NCBI RefSeq assembly: GCF_000801105.2
Contig: NC_079516.1
Location: forward strand, 42,822,908 to 42,886,907
Direction of reading: 5' to 3'
Source: Raphanus sativus
Lineage: Eukaryota; Streptophyta; Magnoliopsida; Brassicales; Brassicaceae
Length of the DNA stretch: 64,000 nucleotides
Shown: piece after piece, positions 48,514 to 60,274 of the stretch
How positions within the stretch are numbered: position 1 is the stretch's first letter
Layout: each line of letters starts with the position of its first letter
The notes under the pieces: model-generated
Told to the model about the DNA's origin: nothing
The model's database searches: none
What the model saw: the letters and a program-made list of their open reading frames with translations, nothing else
Made by a program: the position numbers and the translations under genes

Positions 48514-48776
48514 TCATTCTCTGGTTTGCACGGGGGGACCGGTGGCACAACTGATCTTGCTCCAAGACAGGGAAGGACGAGACGAATCTGCATCAGATTT
48601 GGAAGACAGACAAGACGTTAGCAAAATGTCACTTGCCTCATAAACGTTTCTAGCCCAACGTTGATAAGGATGGAGAGAGCTCGATATCAACCTTGTTGTG
48701 AAAACAGAGAAGATGAATCAAGTGTCGATGAATCTTCATACTGATGTCGTCGTCTGAAGTGGAGAAGAGACGACAT
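48514..48776 (-). CDS. Hypothetical two-exon small ORF (uncertain)
   Basis: On the minus strand an ATG at 48776 opens an 85-bp exon (48776-48692) ending at a GT donor. The next good acceptor (..ctgatgcag) starts an exon at 48587 that stays in frame to a stop at 48514. The product would be 52 residues, Ser/Arg-rich, starting MSSLLHFRRRHQYEDSS. The region is clearly GC-richer than its surroundings and its flanks look like leader and UTR. I recognise no domain. It may be a decayed gene or a fragment carried by a transposon, or the 5' end of something lost. No such gene is expected here from the Arabidopsis order I remember. Confidence 0.25.
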
Positions 48777-48989
48777 ATCAATCGGCGGAAACAGCGGAAG
48801 AGCTGCTTCGGTTGGCGAAGAAAATTGTCAGTTTATGATTTCGTCTCCGCAACAAAGGAGAAGTTGTAAAAGTTCTGCATGCTTATTCTGGAATTCCAAT
48901 TGATGGAAGTTGATGACGAAGACGAGAGAAATAAAAGGCAATTGAGCCCAAGGTAGAGTTTGATGGCTTTCTGGGCTTCAACTGACTCT

Positions 48990-50552
48990 AGTTTTGGCCC
49001 ACATCTACGTTCTACTGACAAGAAGATGTTAGTGTCCGCCAAGTTGTGTACGAAGCCTAATATGATTAGAAAACTTTGACATAATACTGCATGAGTTATG
49101 AACTTTAAATCTTGAGTTATAAATAAATTGTGATAATCCCATAAGTGGATCATCCGATTAATAAGAGAAAGAGACAAAAAGGAGAGATAGTGAAATAACA
49201 AATAAAAATATGTTTATTACTTTGATCAAGATTGTTACTGAAATCAACTTGTGTTGGTAGTAAATAAAAACAATTTGGATAACAAAAAAAAACAATTTGT
49301 TATAATTCCTAACATAATAAAATATTTAAATTCATAAATTATATAATCTTTAATATTTTGTACGTTTTGATTTTTTTCTGAAATATGAACTATCTAAAAT
49401 ATTCAAACCAAAATAATTATTTACACATATTTTTAAAAGTTTAAATATAATTATCAAAATCGGTATTGGCCAACCAAAATTCTCATCCTATTTTTATCAT
49501 ATTCCTTTGAAAAATTAATAATAAATTATACATTTTTATTCCATACTTATAAATTCTTATCATCAAATTTTTTAATTCATATAATTCTTTAAAAAATCAA
49601 AATATGTATTTGAATATAAATTTATTTTGAAAATATGATATTTAAATAAAATCATTTTCAAATTTTAAATTATGAATTTGATTTAAAATATATTTTCAAA
49701 AAACAAAGAGTTTATATTTTTATTCCAATACTGAGAAGATAATTCCCAATAAATCGATGTCAAAATTATTTTCTCATTGTGTAATTTTAAAAAATCAATA
49801 AAATGGTCTGAATTTTGATTGCTAAACTTTAGAAACCTGTTAATCCAAATTATTCTATTTTTTAATTCTGAAATCTTAGCCTTTTTCAATTTAGATTTTT
49901 GTAAGATTCTTTTAGTAATCCATTGATAGGAATGCATAAAATTAGGGGGAAGAACAAACGTAGGGTGATAGAGGAACAGACGTTGATTCGGACATGGACC
50001 ACATCTCCCACGTGGCCATGACCATCCTTTGCCTGGCTTTCCACCTTGATCCTATTGAAGTGAGTTTGTGTTTTGTATTTCTAGGACCACTTTTGTTGTG
50101 ATAGATATGAACGAGCATCGATGCATCCACATAAACACATTACATAACACACACGGCGTTCAATAGTCTCATTAATTATTATGACTTATTATTTCCTGGA
50201 ATAATGAAATGATGAGTATTGCTAATATATATATTTTTTTTTGTAACTGGGGTATTGCTAATATTTAGCTAGTTTTTTTTGTCGACGCTTATATATATAA
50301 AGCTAGCTAGGAAGGATTATGTTGATATTTTGTGACATTTTCTACCTATTAGAGTGACCATCTTTGTTTTTATTTATTTATTTTTCAGAAAAAGAATCAT
50401 CTCTATATGTATCTTTCAGACCTGTAACGGGGCAGTTTTAGTTTTAGGTCGTATGGATTTTATCAGAATTTTATGAATTTTGTATTCACTGTTTATGCCT
50501 ATTGAGTTGATTAAATGAAATGTTAAAAAGAAAAAGAAAAAAGGGATCGTCT
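48990..50552. other. Intergenic DNA with a GC-richer island
   Basis: Mostly very AT-rich. An island at about 49960-50110 contains ccacgtggcc (a G-box-like palindrome) and an unsupported minus-strand frame (49942-50130). A micro-insert site is at 50216-50264: gtattgctaatat is repeated around a T-rich insert. Nothing else is recognised. Confidence 0.4.
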
Positions 50553-51482
50553 TAGGGGTGTTCAATCCGGATATCGGTTTGGTTTCGGTTCGGTTTTTTC
50601 GGTTTTTCGGTATTTCGGTTAGTAAAATACAATTACCATTCTAAATCCATATTTACATCGGTTCGGTTCGGTTTATATACTGTCGGTTTTCGGTTTATTC
50701 GGTTTTATACCAAAAAACATAATTCTTTATTTTGTGATCATATTATATGAATTTTAAAGTCATGTTGTCAACAGAGTCATTTATTAAAAAATATTATATG
50801 TTTAAATAAAAGAACAAAAAATAAAAAACGCTTATACAATCTAATAAAATAATCAAATCTAGAATTAAAATCAAAGCTCAAAATTTTGAATAAAAGTAAA
50901 CTAAAAACAAAACAGAAGCACGAAACAATAAAGAAATTTTTTCTACTCTTCTATATTTACCGTTCATCAAATTCATGTTTCTTCGATTGAACACGAATCT
51001 CTGTTCATTTATAGATTAAAAAAAGTTGTGAAGAATTTCTACTAATTGTTGTCCATCAAATTTATAATCTTTATTTCAATTTAGTCAATGCTAAAATAAA
51101 GCAAAAAGATCAAAAAGAAGACTAAAAAATAAGAAGCATCGGTTGCGATGAATTGTTATTTAATTATACTTCAAATGTTTTACAAATCATGACTTCTTTA
51201 TTACTGTAAAAAATATGGTAATAGTTATTAGCAAACAAATTAACTTATGATTTTCATACGTCGTTATGAAATATATACATATTTACATGTTTCTATTTTT
51301 GATCGGTTTTATTCGGTTTATTCGGTTTTATCGGTTATATACCAAACCATATCCAAATCCTACGGTTTTTAGAAAATTACATCCATTCGGTTTGTATGGT
51401 ATATACCAAATCCAAACCATATTGTCTATTTCGATTCGGTTCGGTTCGGTACGGTTTGGTTTTGCCATATTGAACAGCCCTA
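50553..51482. mobile_element. hAT-like non-autonomous element with perfect 8-bp TSD
   Basis: The ends are TAGGGGTGTTCAAT and, reversed, TAGGGCTGTTCAAT. The octamer gatcgtct flanks it perfectly at 50545-50552 and 51483-51490. Both subterminal regions are dense in CGGTTT/CGGTTCGG motifs (about 50573-50705 and 51300-51465), on the same strand at both ends. Such clusters are likely transposase binding sites. The 930-bp element has no transposase frame, so it must be moved in trans. Confidence 0.88.
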
Positions 51483-51499
51483 GATCGTCTCTCTAATTC

Positions 51500-53138
51500 A
51501 CAGTTTTTCCTTAAATGATTAGCTGTGCATTTATTTGAATTGATATAGTTCTAATATTGTAAGTACACCGCGGTATATATTGTTTATACGCTGATTTAAT
51601 TACAAATAAAACAAAATCTAAAATATTTTATGTAATTTTCTTGTATTAGTGAGAAAAGATTATAAATCTTAAGATATTTTCAATAAATATCTGTCATAAG
51701 TAGATATAATATAAAAAAAATATTTTCGTTGTATATATATCATCTTTCCAGTCTATAGTTTTTCTTTTGTTTAGATTAGAACCACAAACAATAACTGTCA
51801 GTTTATATATATTTGTAGTTGAACAATAATAAAATAATGTTTGTGATTATTCCAAAACCGAATCAATAAGTATCCTAAGTTAGGACAACAAACTTAGGAT
51901 ACTTATTGTATGAGGTCTACCAATGCTAAATACAGATGCATATAATAGATCGATACCAATACCAGTTAATATCATCTTTAAAAACATTTTTGCTAAATAG
52001 ATAAAAATCGGTTACAAGTATTTTGCTTTAATTTGTCATTTTCATCAGAAAATTTCAAAGCATGTCTGCCTAGATTACGAATTAAAATGCTGGTCTTTAT
52101 TGTCCACCGTACCTAATTTGATTATTACGTACTTATGATATCTTATTACCATTAACCTATTTAGGATTCTCCTTTTCATGCAAAACAGCAAAACAAGTAA
52201 AAAAAGGTCCTTACTCTATCGATTTTCTTTTAAATCCACTATTTTCTATCTTGGGGTCGTCTTTTGGAAATACCATTGCATAAAATTGCAATCTTCCTCT
52301 TGTGTAAGTTATAAAACATTACATTTCACACTGTATAATAAGGTAGCAATTGCTTATGTGACATTCCGAGCTAAGGTTTTCTATTTATTTTCACTCATTG
52401 TATATGTTTCTTTCTATCCCATGCATATTCTAAGAATGTGACAGCCTAAATTTAACCAGTTCGGATCTGGTATATTCAAAGTCAGTTTGCATTTTCCTTA
52501 TATATATGGACCATTCGTATTAGCTATACCTTTGAACCATCTATATTAAATATTGACAAAGACATGATTATAAAAAAAATTATATATAATGTAGTCAATT
52601 AGGCAACAATGTCATGTAAGAAACTTACACGAGCTATAGTTATATAGGTGTTGAAGTCGTGTTTTATGCTTGAGATATATATTTTCTTATTAAAATTTCA
52701 TATGAGATCCATATATACATAATTTAGTTAAGATTTAAGGATCAGAATATGTAAGCGTTAACCTAGAAAAGCTATCCTAATCTTGAAAGGACAAATGCAA
52801 GAAGATATTATCAAACAAATTTTTAAAGCAGGTCATGCCTACATTTTGAAAGTTCCATGTACAGTGGCACAAATATAAGTGTATACATATTCATATTGTA
52901 GCACAAATAAATGGGAAACCGAAGACATATAGTGAGCTTGTGGTCACACCATTATAGAAAGCACTCTTAAGTTGCAAAAATGAGTGTGTTTTAAAGGCGG
53001 GAATAAAACAAAACAAAAGCATTTAGCACCAAAGCTAGGAAACTTAAAACATGTAGGACATTGTTTATCGATATTTGAGAAGAAGAAAAACGATCTCCTC
53101 CACTAAAAACATACATAAAATAAACAAGAAAATGATTA
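51500..53138. other. AT-rich spacer, no gene
   Basis: No supported gene; the frame near 52178-52441 has no domain character. A short inverted repeat, 'aagtatcctaagtt' / 'aacttaggatactt', spans about 51869-51905 and would fold into a hairpin. Nothing else is seen. Confidence 0.45.
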
Positions 53139-53904
53139 TCTATATATATAAAGAAAGGATGTTTCTATCCTGATGACACATCAGCTGCCAGCACATAAAT
53201 TCGTTTCAAGACATGTTGACACCTGTCGAAGTCACTTCCTACGCACCGTATCATTAAACAATGGCGTCGTGGGCTTTTCTGTTTAATTGTGTTATTGTTT
53301 TAAACTTGGGCCGATATCTCCCCTGGCCCATGACTTTAGAATATTTTCCAGAGTTTTGTTATCGTCTTTGTAGCTTCACCTCGACGGACCGCCTCTGTAA
53401 AAAACTTTTCATCTACGTCCTTTCATCCTACACATCCCCTCGCCTTAAATTATGATGCACCTCCTCTTATGTTCTCCGGATCCTTTAATCCTATAAATTG
53501 GAATGGTTACAACCACAAATCTCATCACTTCTCCAAAATCTTACCTTTCTATCGATTTGAAACTCAGACAACAGCCATGGCGTTCCCCATGTGACATGTC
53601 TTTCATCGGCATACAGTTGTTAAGCCTCTTCTTCACGTCGCGGTTATAGAACCAAGAACAATCAAAGTTTAGCCTAACCAGAGATTACCATGGTAATAGT
53701 CAGTGATTTCAATTTTATTTTTTTACCGATACTATACCAGTAATCTGCATCAGCGAAGGATTTTAACATCTGAATCTGAGAATTGTAGATTTAAGAACGA
53801 TAAACAAAATTGGGGGATCCTTATTTTGAATTGTTAGATTTTGCTTACAGAGGATTCAAGAGCTTGCCATTGAGTGGTTGAGGAGAGGAGACTCTTTGCA
53901 GCTT

Positions 53905-54841
53905 GAACCCCAACCACAAGATCAGACCACCAATCTTTCTCTGAGGAAGACAGAGCGGCGAAATCGATCAGCTTCGAGTCTGTGATCTCCTCTACCAAAT
54001 GGCTTCAACAAAAACAATCGCCGAGTGAGATCCGTGCAATCCTTCTTGAACACGCCGACGTTGACTGGAATCTCCGAAATTTCGGTGGTAAGTTCGAGCA
54101 GATAGGCATGTGAGAAAATGACTCCTGCCATCACTTTATTCTCTGTTTTTTGGTTATAGGGACTGGACGTGTTATTCCTTTGTTGCGTGGTCAGTTTGAT
54201 ATTATGTATCTGTTGAAAGGATTATTTATACATAGCGAAATTCAGATGAAAAACAAAATCAACTCCAACCACTGGTCAAGGAGAGAGGTATTGTTTTGCT
54301 AATCATCTACACAATTCCACTAGCAATAGAATTTCTTTCTTAGTATAATGGCTACTCTGTTCTATTTTTTTTTTTAACTGTTTTCTGTTCTACTTGCTAG
54401 AAATCTTGGTACGTTAAACGCAGTGTCCAGTTGATGGGTAGATATGCTCTCCTCCACGCTCAGGTACTCCGTTCTTAGAACTCATAAACAACTTAGTTTT
54501 GAAACATAATCCCTCTGTCAATTCCGTTTATTTAATTATTTGTTTATTGATCATTCCTCCTGTAGTTCATTTAATTTTACTGTATCGAAGTGACTGAAGG
54601 ATGAAGAGGACTGTTTCCATTGGGTATGGCTTGCTTATTGTTAGTCTTTTTTTATTAATTCACAAGAGAATAGTTGAGTTTGTGAGTTGATTCTTTTGAT
54701 GATAGCTCTCATAAAGGCTTACAGAAGCCAATGATTGTTGCAGGCAAGGATGAAATATATGCATGAAATGGGATATCACAGGCAAGGATGAAATATAAGC
54801 ATGAAATGGAATATCACGATCTGGCCTGCAAATACTATGTT
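53905..54841 (+). pseudogene. Captured multi-exon gene fragment in the Helitron
   Basis: Three open segments bounded by splice-like sites are visible. The first ends ..LLEHADVDWNLRNFGG before gtaagt at 54088. The second, 54401-54463, lies between ..ttgctag and gtactcc and reads KSWYVKRSVQLMGRYALLHA plus Q. The third ends ..EMEYHDLACKYYV before gtaagt at 54842, and its first part is a 38-bp tandem duplication (54741 and 54779). Upstream, the first segment is closed by a stop at about 53904. I do not recognise the parent gene. Whether it is transcribed is unknown. Confidence 0.4.
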
Positions 54842-55195
54842 GTAAGTTCAAGAAATAGAAAAAAATTAGGGATGATTGTATTCCTTGGTTCAGCTTCCTT
54901 GGTTTTCAGCTGTTGGCATGGGTTTCTGAAAAAGGCAAAGAGAGTGGACGTAAGCTAGCATACTTGAGCACACTTGAGGAAGCAAAAAAAAAATCAAGGC
55001 GTAGGACAGAAAAACAGCAAACAAACTGAAAATAATTTTTAGATTGTTTAGCGATGTATATTTTTATAACAGATGTTCTTACGTATATACATATAAATAC
55101 TAAACATATAAATAAATTCAAAATCGTTATGAGATTCAGTATTTAGCATATTGGAAAGTAAAACAATATAAGAACAAAACTAATAGAGAGAAATA

Positions 55196-55444
55196 CTCCT
55201 TCCGTATCATTATAAGTGGTATTTAAGGATTTCAATTTTGTTTCAAAATGATTGATGTTTTCTTAGTTCTAAATAAAATTTAATGAGTTGAAATTTGTGA
55301 TCAATTACAAAATATTGTTTTTATTGGTTAAATTAATTTAATTTAATATTATTTTATGTAATTAAGATAAAATATATAAAATTCTGTGTTTTTTTAATTT
55401 TGGTGCAAAAAAATTAAACATCTTTTAAAATGATACAGAGGGAG
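55196..55444. mobile_element. Stowaway-like MITE within the Helitron
   Basis: The left end ctccttccgtatcattataa and the reversed right end ctccctctgtatcattttaa are inverted repeats, flanked by TA at 55194-55195 and 55445-55446. 249 bp, AT-rich, non-coding. Well-kept ends suggest a fairly young insertion. Confidence 0.78.
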
Positions 55445-55669
55445 TATGTGAGATGGCTCAAAAGTTTGTATAGTTTTATGACTCTTTATGTCAAATCATC
55501 AAGAGGAGCATATGTAAATTTTAGAGATGTGAATTCGAGAAGGTATAATCTTGAGATGATATGAATATGAAGATGAAGTACGAAGACATGAAAGATTTTG
55601 GAGATATTATGAAAACCTCATCCATAATTTACAAAAAAAAAAATAACACAGAATGTAAGGTTATTATGA

Positions 55670-55725
55670 AAAGTAGTGAAAGTTGTTATTTTTTTTTTTT
55701 GATCAAAGTAGTGAAAGTTGTTATT
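55670..55725. repeat. 21-bp perfect direct repeat flanking T10-GATC insert
   Basis: A 21-base word beginning aaagtagtgaaagttg occurs at 55670-55690 and 55705-55725 without a mismatch. The 14-bp insert between is T10 plus gatc. This is the longest target-like duplication among the micro-inserts. Confidence 0.88.
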
Positions 55726-56535
55726 AGGAACACAAAATGTAAGGTTATTGTAAATGTGGAATTTAAAAAATACTAGCTTATCCATAATTTAAAAAAAATT
55801 ATTGATGAAAATGTTAAATAATGACATTTACATCTAATATGTTTAAAATAAAACAAACTTTATTTCCAACAAACAAATTTTCAATATAATATTATTTTAT
55901 ATTAACAATATTTTACTAATCAATATATTCTAATTAGTAGACACTAATTGGCTACGCAAAAATCAAATACTTATATTTGAGAATGGATCCTAAGATAATT
56001 TTAAATTGATCTAAGATGTTTTTTAAATTGATTTCCAGCAGGATTATTTGTGAGAGGAGCTCAGCTTTAAAAGGATGCATGAAGTGCTAACAATGTTTGT
56101 GATTTAGTAGAAAATGAATGCTTGATGTGCATTTTTTTTAAAGGCATTGTTTTTAACTAAACTATAATTATTTGGTCATTGTATTAAAAATTCTCTCAAA
56201 CTTCTCCAGCAAAGAATCTTTGATGCTTATTTATGAGGAACGAAAAAAAAATATTTGAGACAAGGGTGGGAACCCAAATTTAGTTGCAGAAACATGGTTC
56301 CAATAATATGACAATATCTTTAGGGAGATAATGACTCATGGGTATGGGTTAGGACAGTATGAATTTCAAGGGTTCAATGCAGCTAGAGAGCTGCTGCACC
56401 TACGCTTCTCTGGCTGCAAGAGATGGGGTCTCGATAAAAAAAAGAAGTTAATATCGTCTACACTAATAACACACGAGATGACAGGTCACCTACCTTTTTG
56501 CTTAGTACATTAAGGGATATACTTATCAATCTAAA

Positions 56536-56581
56536 CGCAATCTAATAATTTTTTTTTTTGAACACCGCAATCTAATAATTT
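56536..56581. repeat. 16-bp direct repeat flanking T-rich micro-insert
   Basis: cgcaatctaataattt is found at 56536-56551 and 56566-56581, separated by T9 plus gaacac (approximately). It lies about 25 bp before the Helitron 3' hairpin. Confidence 0.82.
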
Positions 56582-56639
56582 AAAATCACATTTTATGACG
56601 TTTACAACCCGCCCGAAGGGCGGGCATCCCCTAGTAAAT

Positions 56640-57660
56640 CATAAAGAAAAGGTATTTATCAAGGAGCTACAAAGAGAAGATCAGAAAATAAATAAAAGAG
56701 AAAGGAACAGTTTGATTGACACCAAATTGACAAAAGGTGGAATAAGAATGGACCATCGCCTTCATCTTCAGAAGTCCTTTGGTGTTTGTGGTATCACTTA
56801 ATAAAAATAATTTGATACAGATATCACCCGAAAATACTTACATTAAGCTCTTGGTCCTGAGGTAGTCTTTGGATCCACTTTGCTAATACTAAAGTATATC
56901 CTGTTGGTTTCGTGAATTGGATGAGAATTCCAGAAGCAGCACCCGAACGCAATAATTAAATGCAGCATTCAGATATCATTCGTTCGCGATTCTGGATATT
57001 TTGGATCATGCTTATGAAAACTGTATCTGGATGTAGTTATGTTCATTTTATATTTCTGTATTTGGTATTTGAATGAGTTTTATGTCAAATGACAACCTTC
57101 TTATTTTCTCTTTTTGTCAAATATGTATGTAACTATATTCAAAAGTGAAACGAACTTGTAAAAAATTATGTCTAACTACAAATAAAATAGACGTAAATAA
57201 AAATAAACATCAAATTCAATTTTTCATTTTTTATAACATTATAAAGTAACAGTAATAAATATTAAACTCTATTTTCATGCTTTACTAACTTGTAAAAAAT
57301 TATGTTTAACTGCAAATGAAATAGACATAAATAAAAATAAATATCAAATTCATTTTTTATGTTCTATAACATTATAAAGTAACAATAATAAACATTAAAC
57401 TATATTTTCATGTTTTACAACAATGATAACATCAAACTCAAATGCCTTTTACACAAAATATTTAACTTCTCTGCTCAAAACATCAAGCCTTGCAGTGCCT
57501 GCATTTTAAAGAAAAAAAATTGAACAAACAAAAGCAAATTCAAATATCAGACCATTACATAGTAAAACACTACACGCTTAACCAAGGCAATAAAACTCAA
57601 ATGCAAATTTAAAATGAACAGACAAAAGCAAATTCAAATACAAACCTCTTCATATATGAA
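56640..57660. other. Spacer with 134-bp tandem duplication
   Basis: The phrase from 'aacttgtaaaaaattatg' through 'aactatattttcatg' is present twice, starting at 57153 and 57287. A second small duplication, 'gaaca(a/g)acaaaagcaaattc', lies near 57522 and 57618. No gene. These may be the 3' part of the decayed Harbinger element next to them. Confidence 0.5.
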
Positions 57661-57661
57661 A

Positions 57662-58379
57662 CTAATATGGAAGTCGACTTTCTCTTGCTATCTTTTCAGT
57701 GATTGCATCACGTCGAATCTCCATTGCTCTATCACCAGATGGAAGGTATAGAGTATGCTCAAGCTCTTCTACTGCTTGGTCACCATAATGTTCATACTCA
57801 TTTACCGTTTCTCAATAAGTGAAATCACGGTCTTCATACAATGAATCTCGAATAAAATTATGAAGTGCCATAGTTGCCGTCACAATCTTCACCCACTTTT
57901 TAACATCATTCTTCGGATGTTTTCTATATAAAATCCTCCACTTTGGTTTCTAAACATCAAATATTCTTTCAATCACAGAACGTAAACTGGCATTCTTCCG
58001 GTTAAACACTCTAGCATTTGTTAGTGGTCTTCCCCTAGAAAACTGGTCAAGATGATACCTAGTTCTACGATGCGGACCTAGATAACCGGTTCTAGTTGGA
58101 TAACCGGAGTCAACTAGATAGTACTTACCATCTGGTGGATGAAGGAAGAATGATTCATGTGTCGCAAAATGTGTAAGAACTTTTGTGTCATGAGCTTTTC
58201 CAGAAACTCCCACGTATGCGTAAATGAAGCGCATTTTCAAATTGCATATTACGAGAACATTGATTGTCAGTTCTCCTTTCCTGCCTTTGTACGGTTCTGG
58301 ATTATCAGACGGAGGACGAACAGGTAAGTGAGTTCCCTCCAAAGCACCAATGCAGTCTTCAAAAAACGGCATGTACCTA
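57662..58379 (-). pseudogene. PIF/Harbinger transposase (DDE), decayed C-terminal part
   Basis: The minus-strand frame reads YMPFFEDCIGALEGTH..., then YKGRKGELTINV, VDSGYPTRTGYLGP and SVIERIF, the ordered motifs of PIF/Harbinger transposases (DDE_Tnp_4). It starts right after a splice-acceptor-like ttttgtttatag. The frame is broken by TAG at 57950-57952, where the family usually has Trp (..FGVWK), and by TGA at 57812-57814. It otherwise remains readable to its natural stop at 57662. The first catalytic Asp of the family (GA.DGTH) is Glu here. The N-terminal DNA-binding half is missing; a TRIM element lies just upstream. The product would not be functional. Confidence 0.85.
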
Positions 58380-58447
58380 TAAACAAAAATCAAGGTGGAG
58401 AGATCAATTTAACAAATTTGGCATTTGAAAAGAAACAAGGTGGAGAG

Positions 58448-58812
58448 TGTTAAGCTAGATGGGCTTCACACTTAAAACCAATTGGTGATTAGTGGAGAGG
58501 CTCATCTATCTTATATATAACTAAGGATCCCTTCCAACTTCCGATGTGAGACACTTTGTGTCTAATACGCCCCCTCGAGATGATGGCTCTCTGAGCGTCA
58601 ATCTCGAAATGCTCGGGCAAAGATCGATGGGCCAACTTTGGGCCAGATCGATGTGGATCGGGTTAGACTGCGTGGATCGAGCTCTGATACCATGTTAAGC
58701 TAGATGGGCTTCACACTTAAAACTAATTGGTGATTAGTGGAGAGGCTCATCTATCTTATATATAACTAAGGATCCATTCCAACTTCCGATGTGGGACACT
58801 TTGTGTCTAATA
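58448..58812 (-). mobile_element. Complete TRIM retrotransposon
   Basis: Two 120-bp long terminal repeats, 58448-58567 and 58693-58812, differ at only three positions. On the minus strand the right LTR ends ..TTAACA and is followed directly by the primer-binding site TGGTATCAGAGC (58692-58681), complementary to initiator tRNA-Met. The left LTR is preceded by the polypurine tract GAGGGGG. The internal region is only 125 bp, so it encodes nothing and must be moved in trans. Flanking pentamers gagag and gagaa match at 4 of 5. It inserted just upstream of the Harbinger remnant, next to a small host duplication (atcaatttaacaaatttggc on both sides). Confidence 0.92.
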
Positions 58813-58819
58813 GAGAAAT

Positions 58820-60203
58820 CAATTTAACAAATTTGGCATCTGAGTGGACACAACTAAAATAGCATCTGGGACCAACACGTCAAACGTAACAAAATAATTA
58901 GTGCATCAGTAAATTGAAATTCTAGTCTAAACAAGATAAAACTTGGAGCGACAAATAAAAGATATGTGCTAGCTAGTTTATTTATTAACAACTATTGATT
59001 AAAAAGAGTGAGTTACGTTATAGGACACATTGTTCTCCTTTTTAACACAATCAGACACTTGTTGCTGGTCAGACACATATTAGATGTGCTGTATTTATTT
59101 GTGACATTTATGTCTCTGGATGAGAAAGAGAGGATGAGTGTCGTGTGTAAAGGACAGTAGAGACCAAGTTTTATCTCAAACTGGTCTATTGATGTCAAGT
59201 TTTAATTAACTTTTATCTCAAATTTTATAATACATAAAATAAAAATAATTATCACACTGGATTATATATAAAATTATCTATCTTTTAACATCCATATTGA
59301 TATATATATATATATATATATTATATTAACATATATATATATATAGAAAAAGATATGGACATGAACATCAAAATGTGGATGATAAAGTTATATATTAATT
59401 GTGGACATTAACACTAAAATGTGGAAAAATAAATTGTGGATACATATAGTTAGGGGTAATTAAAATTGTTGAAATACATAAATTTTTACATGTTCAGATT
59501 TTATTCATCCACATTTTATATATATACATTTTTATATGATTGTTAAAATATATAAAATATATAGACAAAAATAGATCTTAAAATGTCCTCACTGAGAGAA
59601 GAAGATGTGCTTTGGAGTTTTATAATAGTTAGTTTTTGGTTATTTATATTATTGTTATTTTTATCACTTGATGTTTTCATTACTTTTATCTCAAATTTTA
59701 AATATAAAAACAAAAAAAATTTGTCACATTAAATTCTATATTAAATTCTCTATCTTTTAACATCCATTATCATATATATATATATATATATGTATTAATA
59801 TATATACAGAAAAAAATGTGGACATGGATATCTAAGTGTAGATAATAGAATTATAAATAAATTATGGACATGGACACTAAGACATGAATAATAGATGACT
59901 AAAAAACAAGGTTCACATTCGACTAACAATTACAAAAACATAAGCTTTCATGCACAACCCCAAAAAACATAAGCTTTCAAACGTAAACTGAAAAAAATTT
60001 GTTTTGACACACTACATAAGCTAACAGAAGCCTAACTCAAAACCTGAGAAAAATTAAGAGATATCTCTTTTCCTGAGCTTATTGGGAACCATACGTGTAG
60101 ATTCATGGACTTATCTTTAGTCTTTCTTGCTCCCATTAAAATCATCCATTCTTTCACATGACAAAACACACATATACACAAGAATTTCATAAGCACAACT
60201 CAC
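58820..60203. repeat. Two-copy ~472-bp spaced repeat and AT-rich DNA
   Basis: Text from 'acttttatctcaaatttt' (59208 and 59680) through 'tcttttaacatcca' (59281 and 59753), an (AT)n run, and 'gtggacat..aca..aa' is present twice, spaced about 472 bp. Each copy is about 200 bp and diverged. A micro-insert site is at 59934-59979: aaaaacataagctttca is repeated around a 12-bp insert. No gene is seen. Confidence 0.55.
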
Positions 60204-60274
60204 CATAGCTTTCTTCTTTGTATAGTTTCACGAGGCATCTTGGTGCTGTGATAGCTCCAGCACATCCACAATAT
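60204..60274 (-). pseudogene. Isolated exon-like segment, unidentified
   Basis: On the minus strand a 71-bp open segment lies between ..ctttttcag and gtgagt and can be read YCGCAGAITAPRCLVKLY plus a short tail. The Cys spacing hints at a zinc-binding piece, but I cannot assign a family. Neighbouring sequence upstream (about 60450-60560) is GC-richer and could hold a broken first exon with an in-frame stop. Low confidence. Confidence 0.25.

Larger units (their letters stand above)
53139..56634 (+). mobile_element. Helitron carrying exon-like gene fragments
   Basis: The 5' end is A|TCTATATATATAAAGAAAGG with tgacacatcagc nearby, a familiar start for crucifer Helitrons. The 3' end is a perfect 7-bp hairpin (cccgccc gaa gggcggg, 56608-56624), then catcccCTAG|T. 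At 3,496 bp it is long for a non-autonomous copy. It carries splice-flanked open segments at 53905-54087, 54401-54463 and about 54741-54841, as expected of gene capture. It also contains a younger Stowaway MITE and two micro-insert sites. Pairing of these two ends is inferred from orientation and lack of other ends between them. Confidence 0.6.

Noticed and set aside
49942..50130. Minus-strand 62-codon frame around a G-box-like palindrome
   Set aside because: Within a slightly GC-rich island, but no recognisable domain and no flanking splice or UTR structure; kept only as an island note.
52178..52441. 87-codon open frame as a gene
   Set aside because: No family features; sits in AT-rich spacer with no exon neighbours.
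53261..53455. 64-codon frame near the Helitron 5' end as a gene
   Set aside because: Inside the Helitron, not linked by splice sites to the other fragments and without a recognisable domain.
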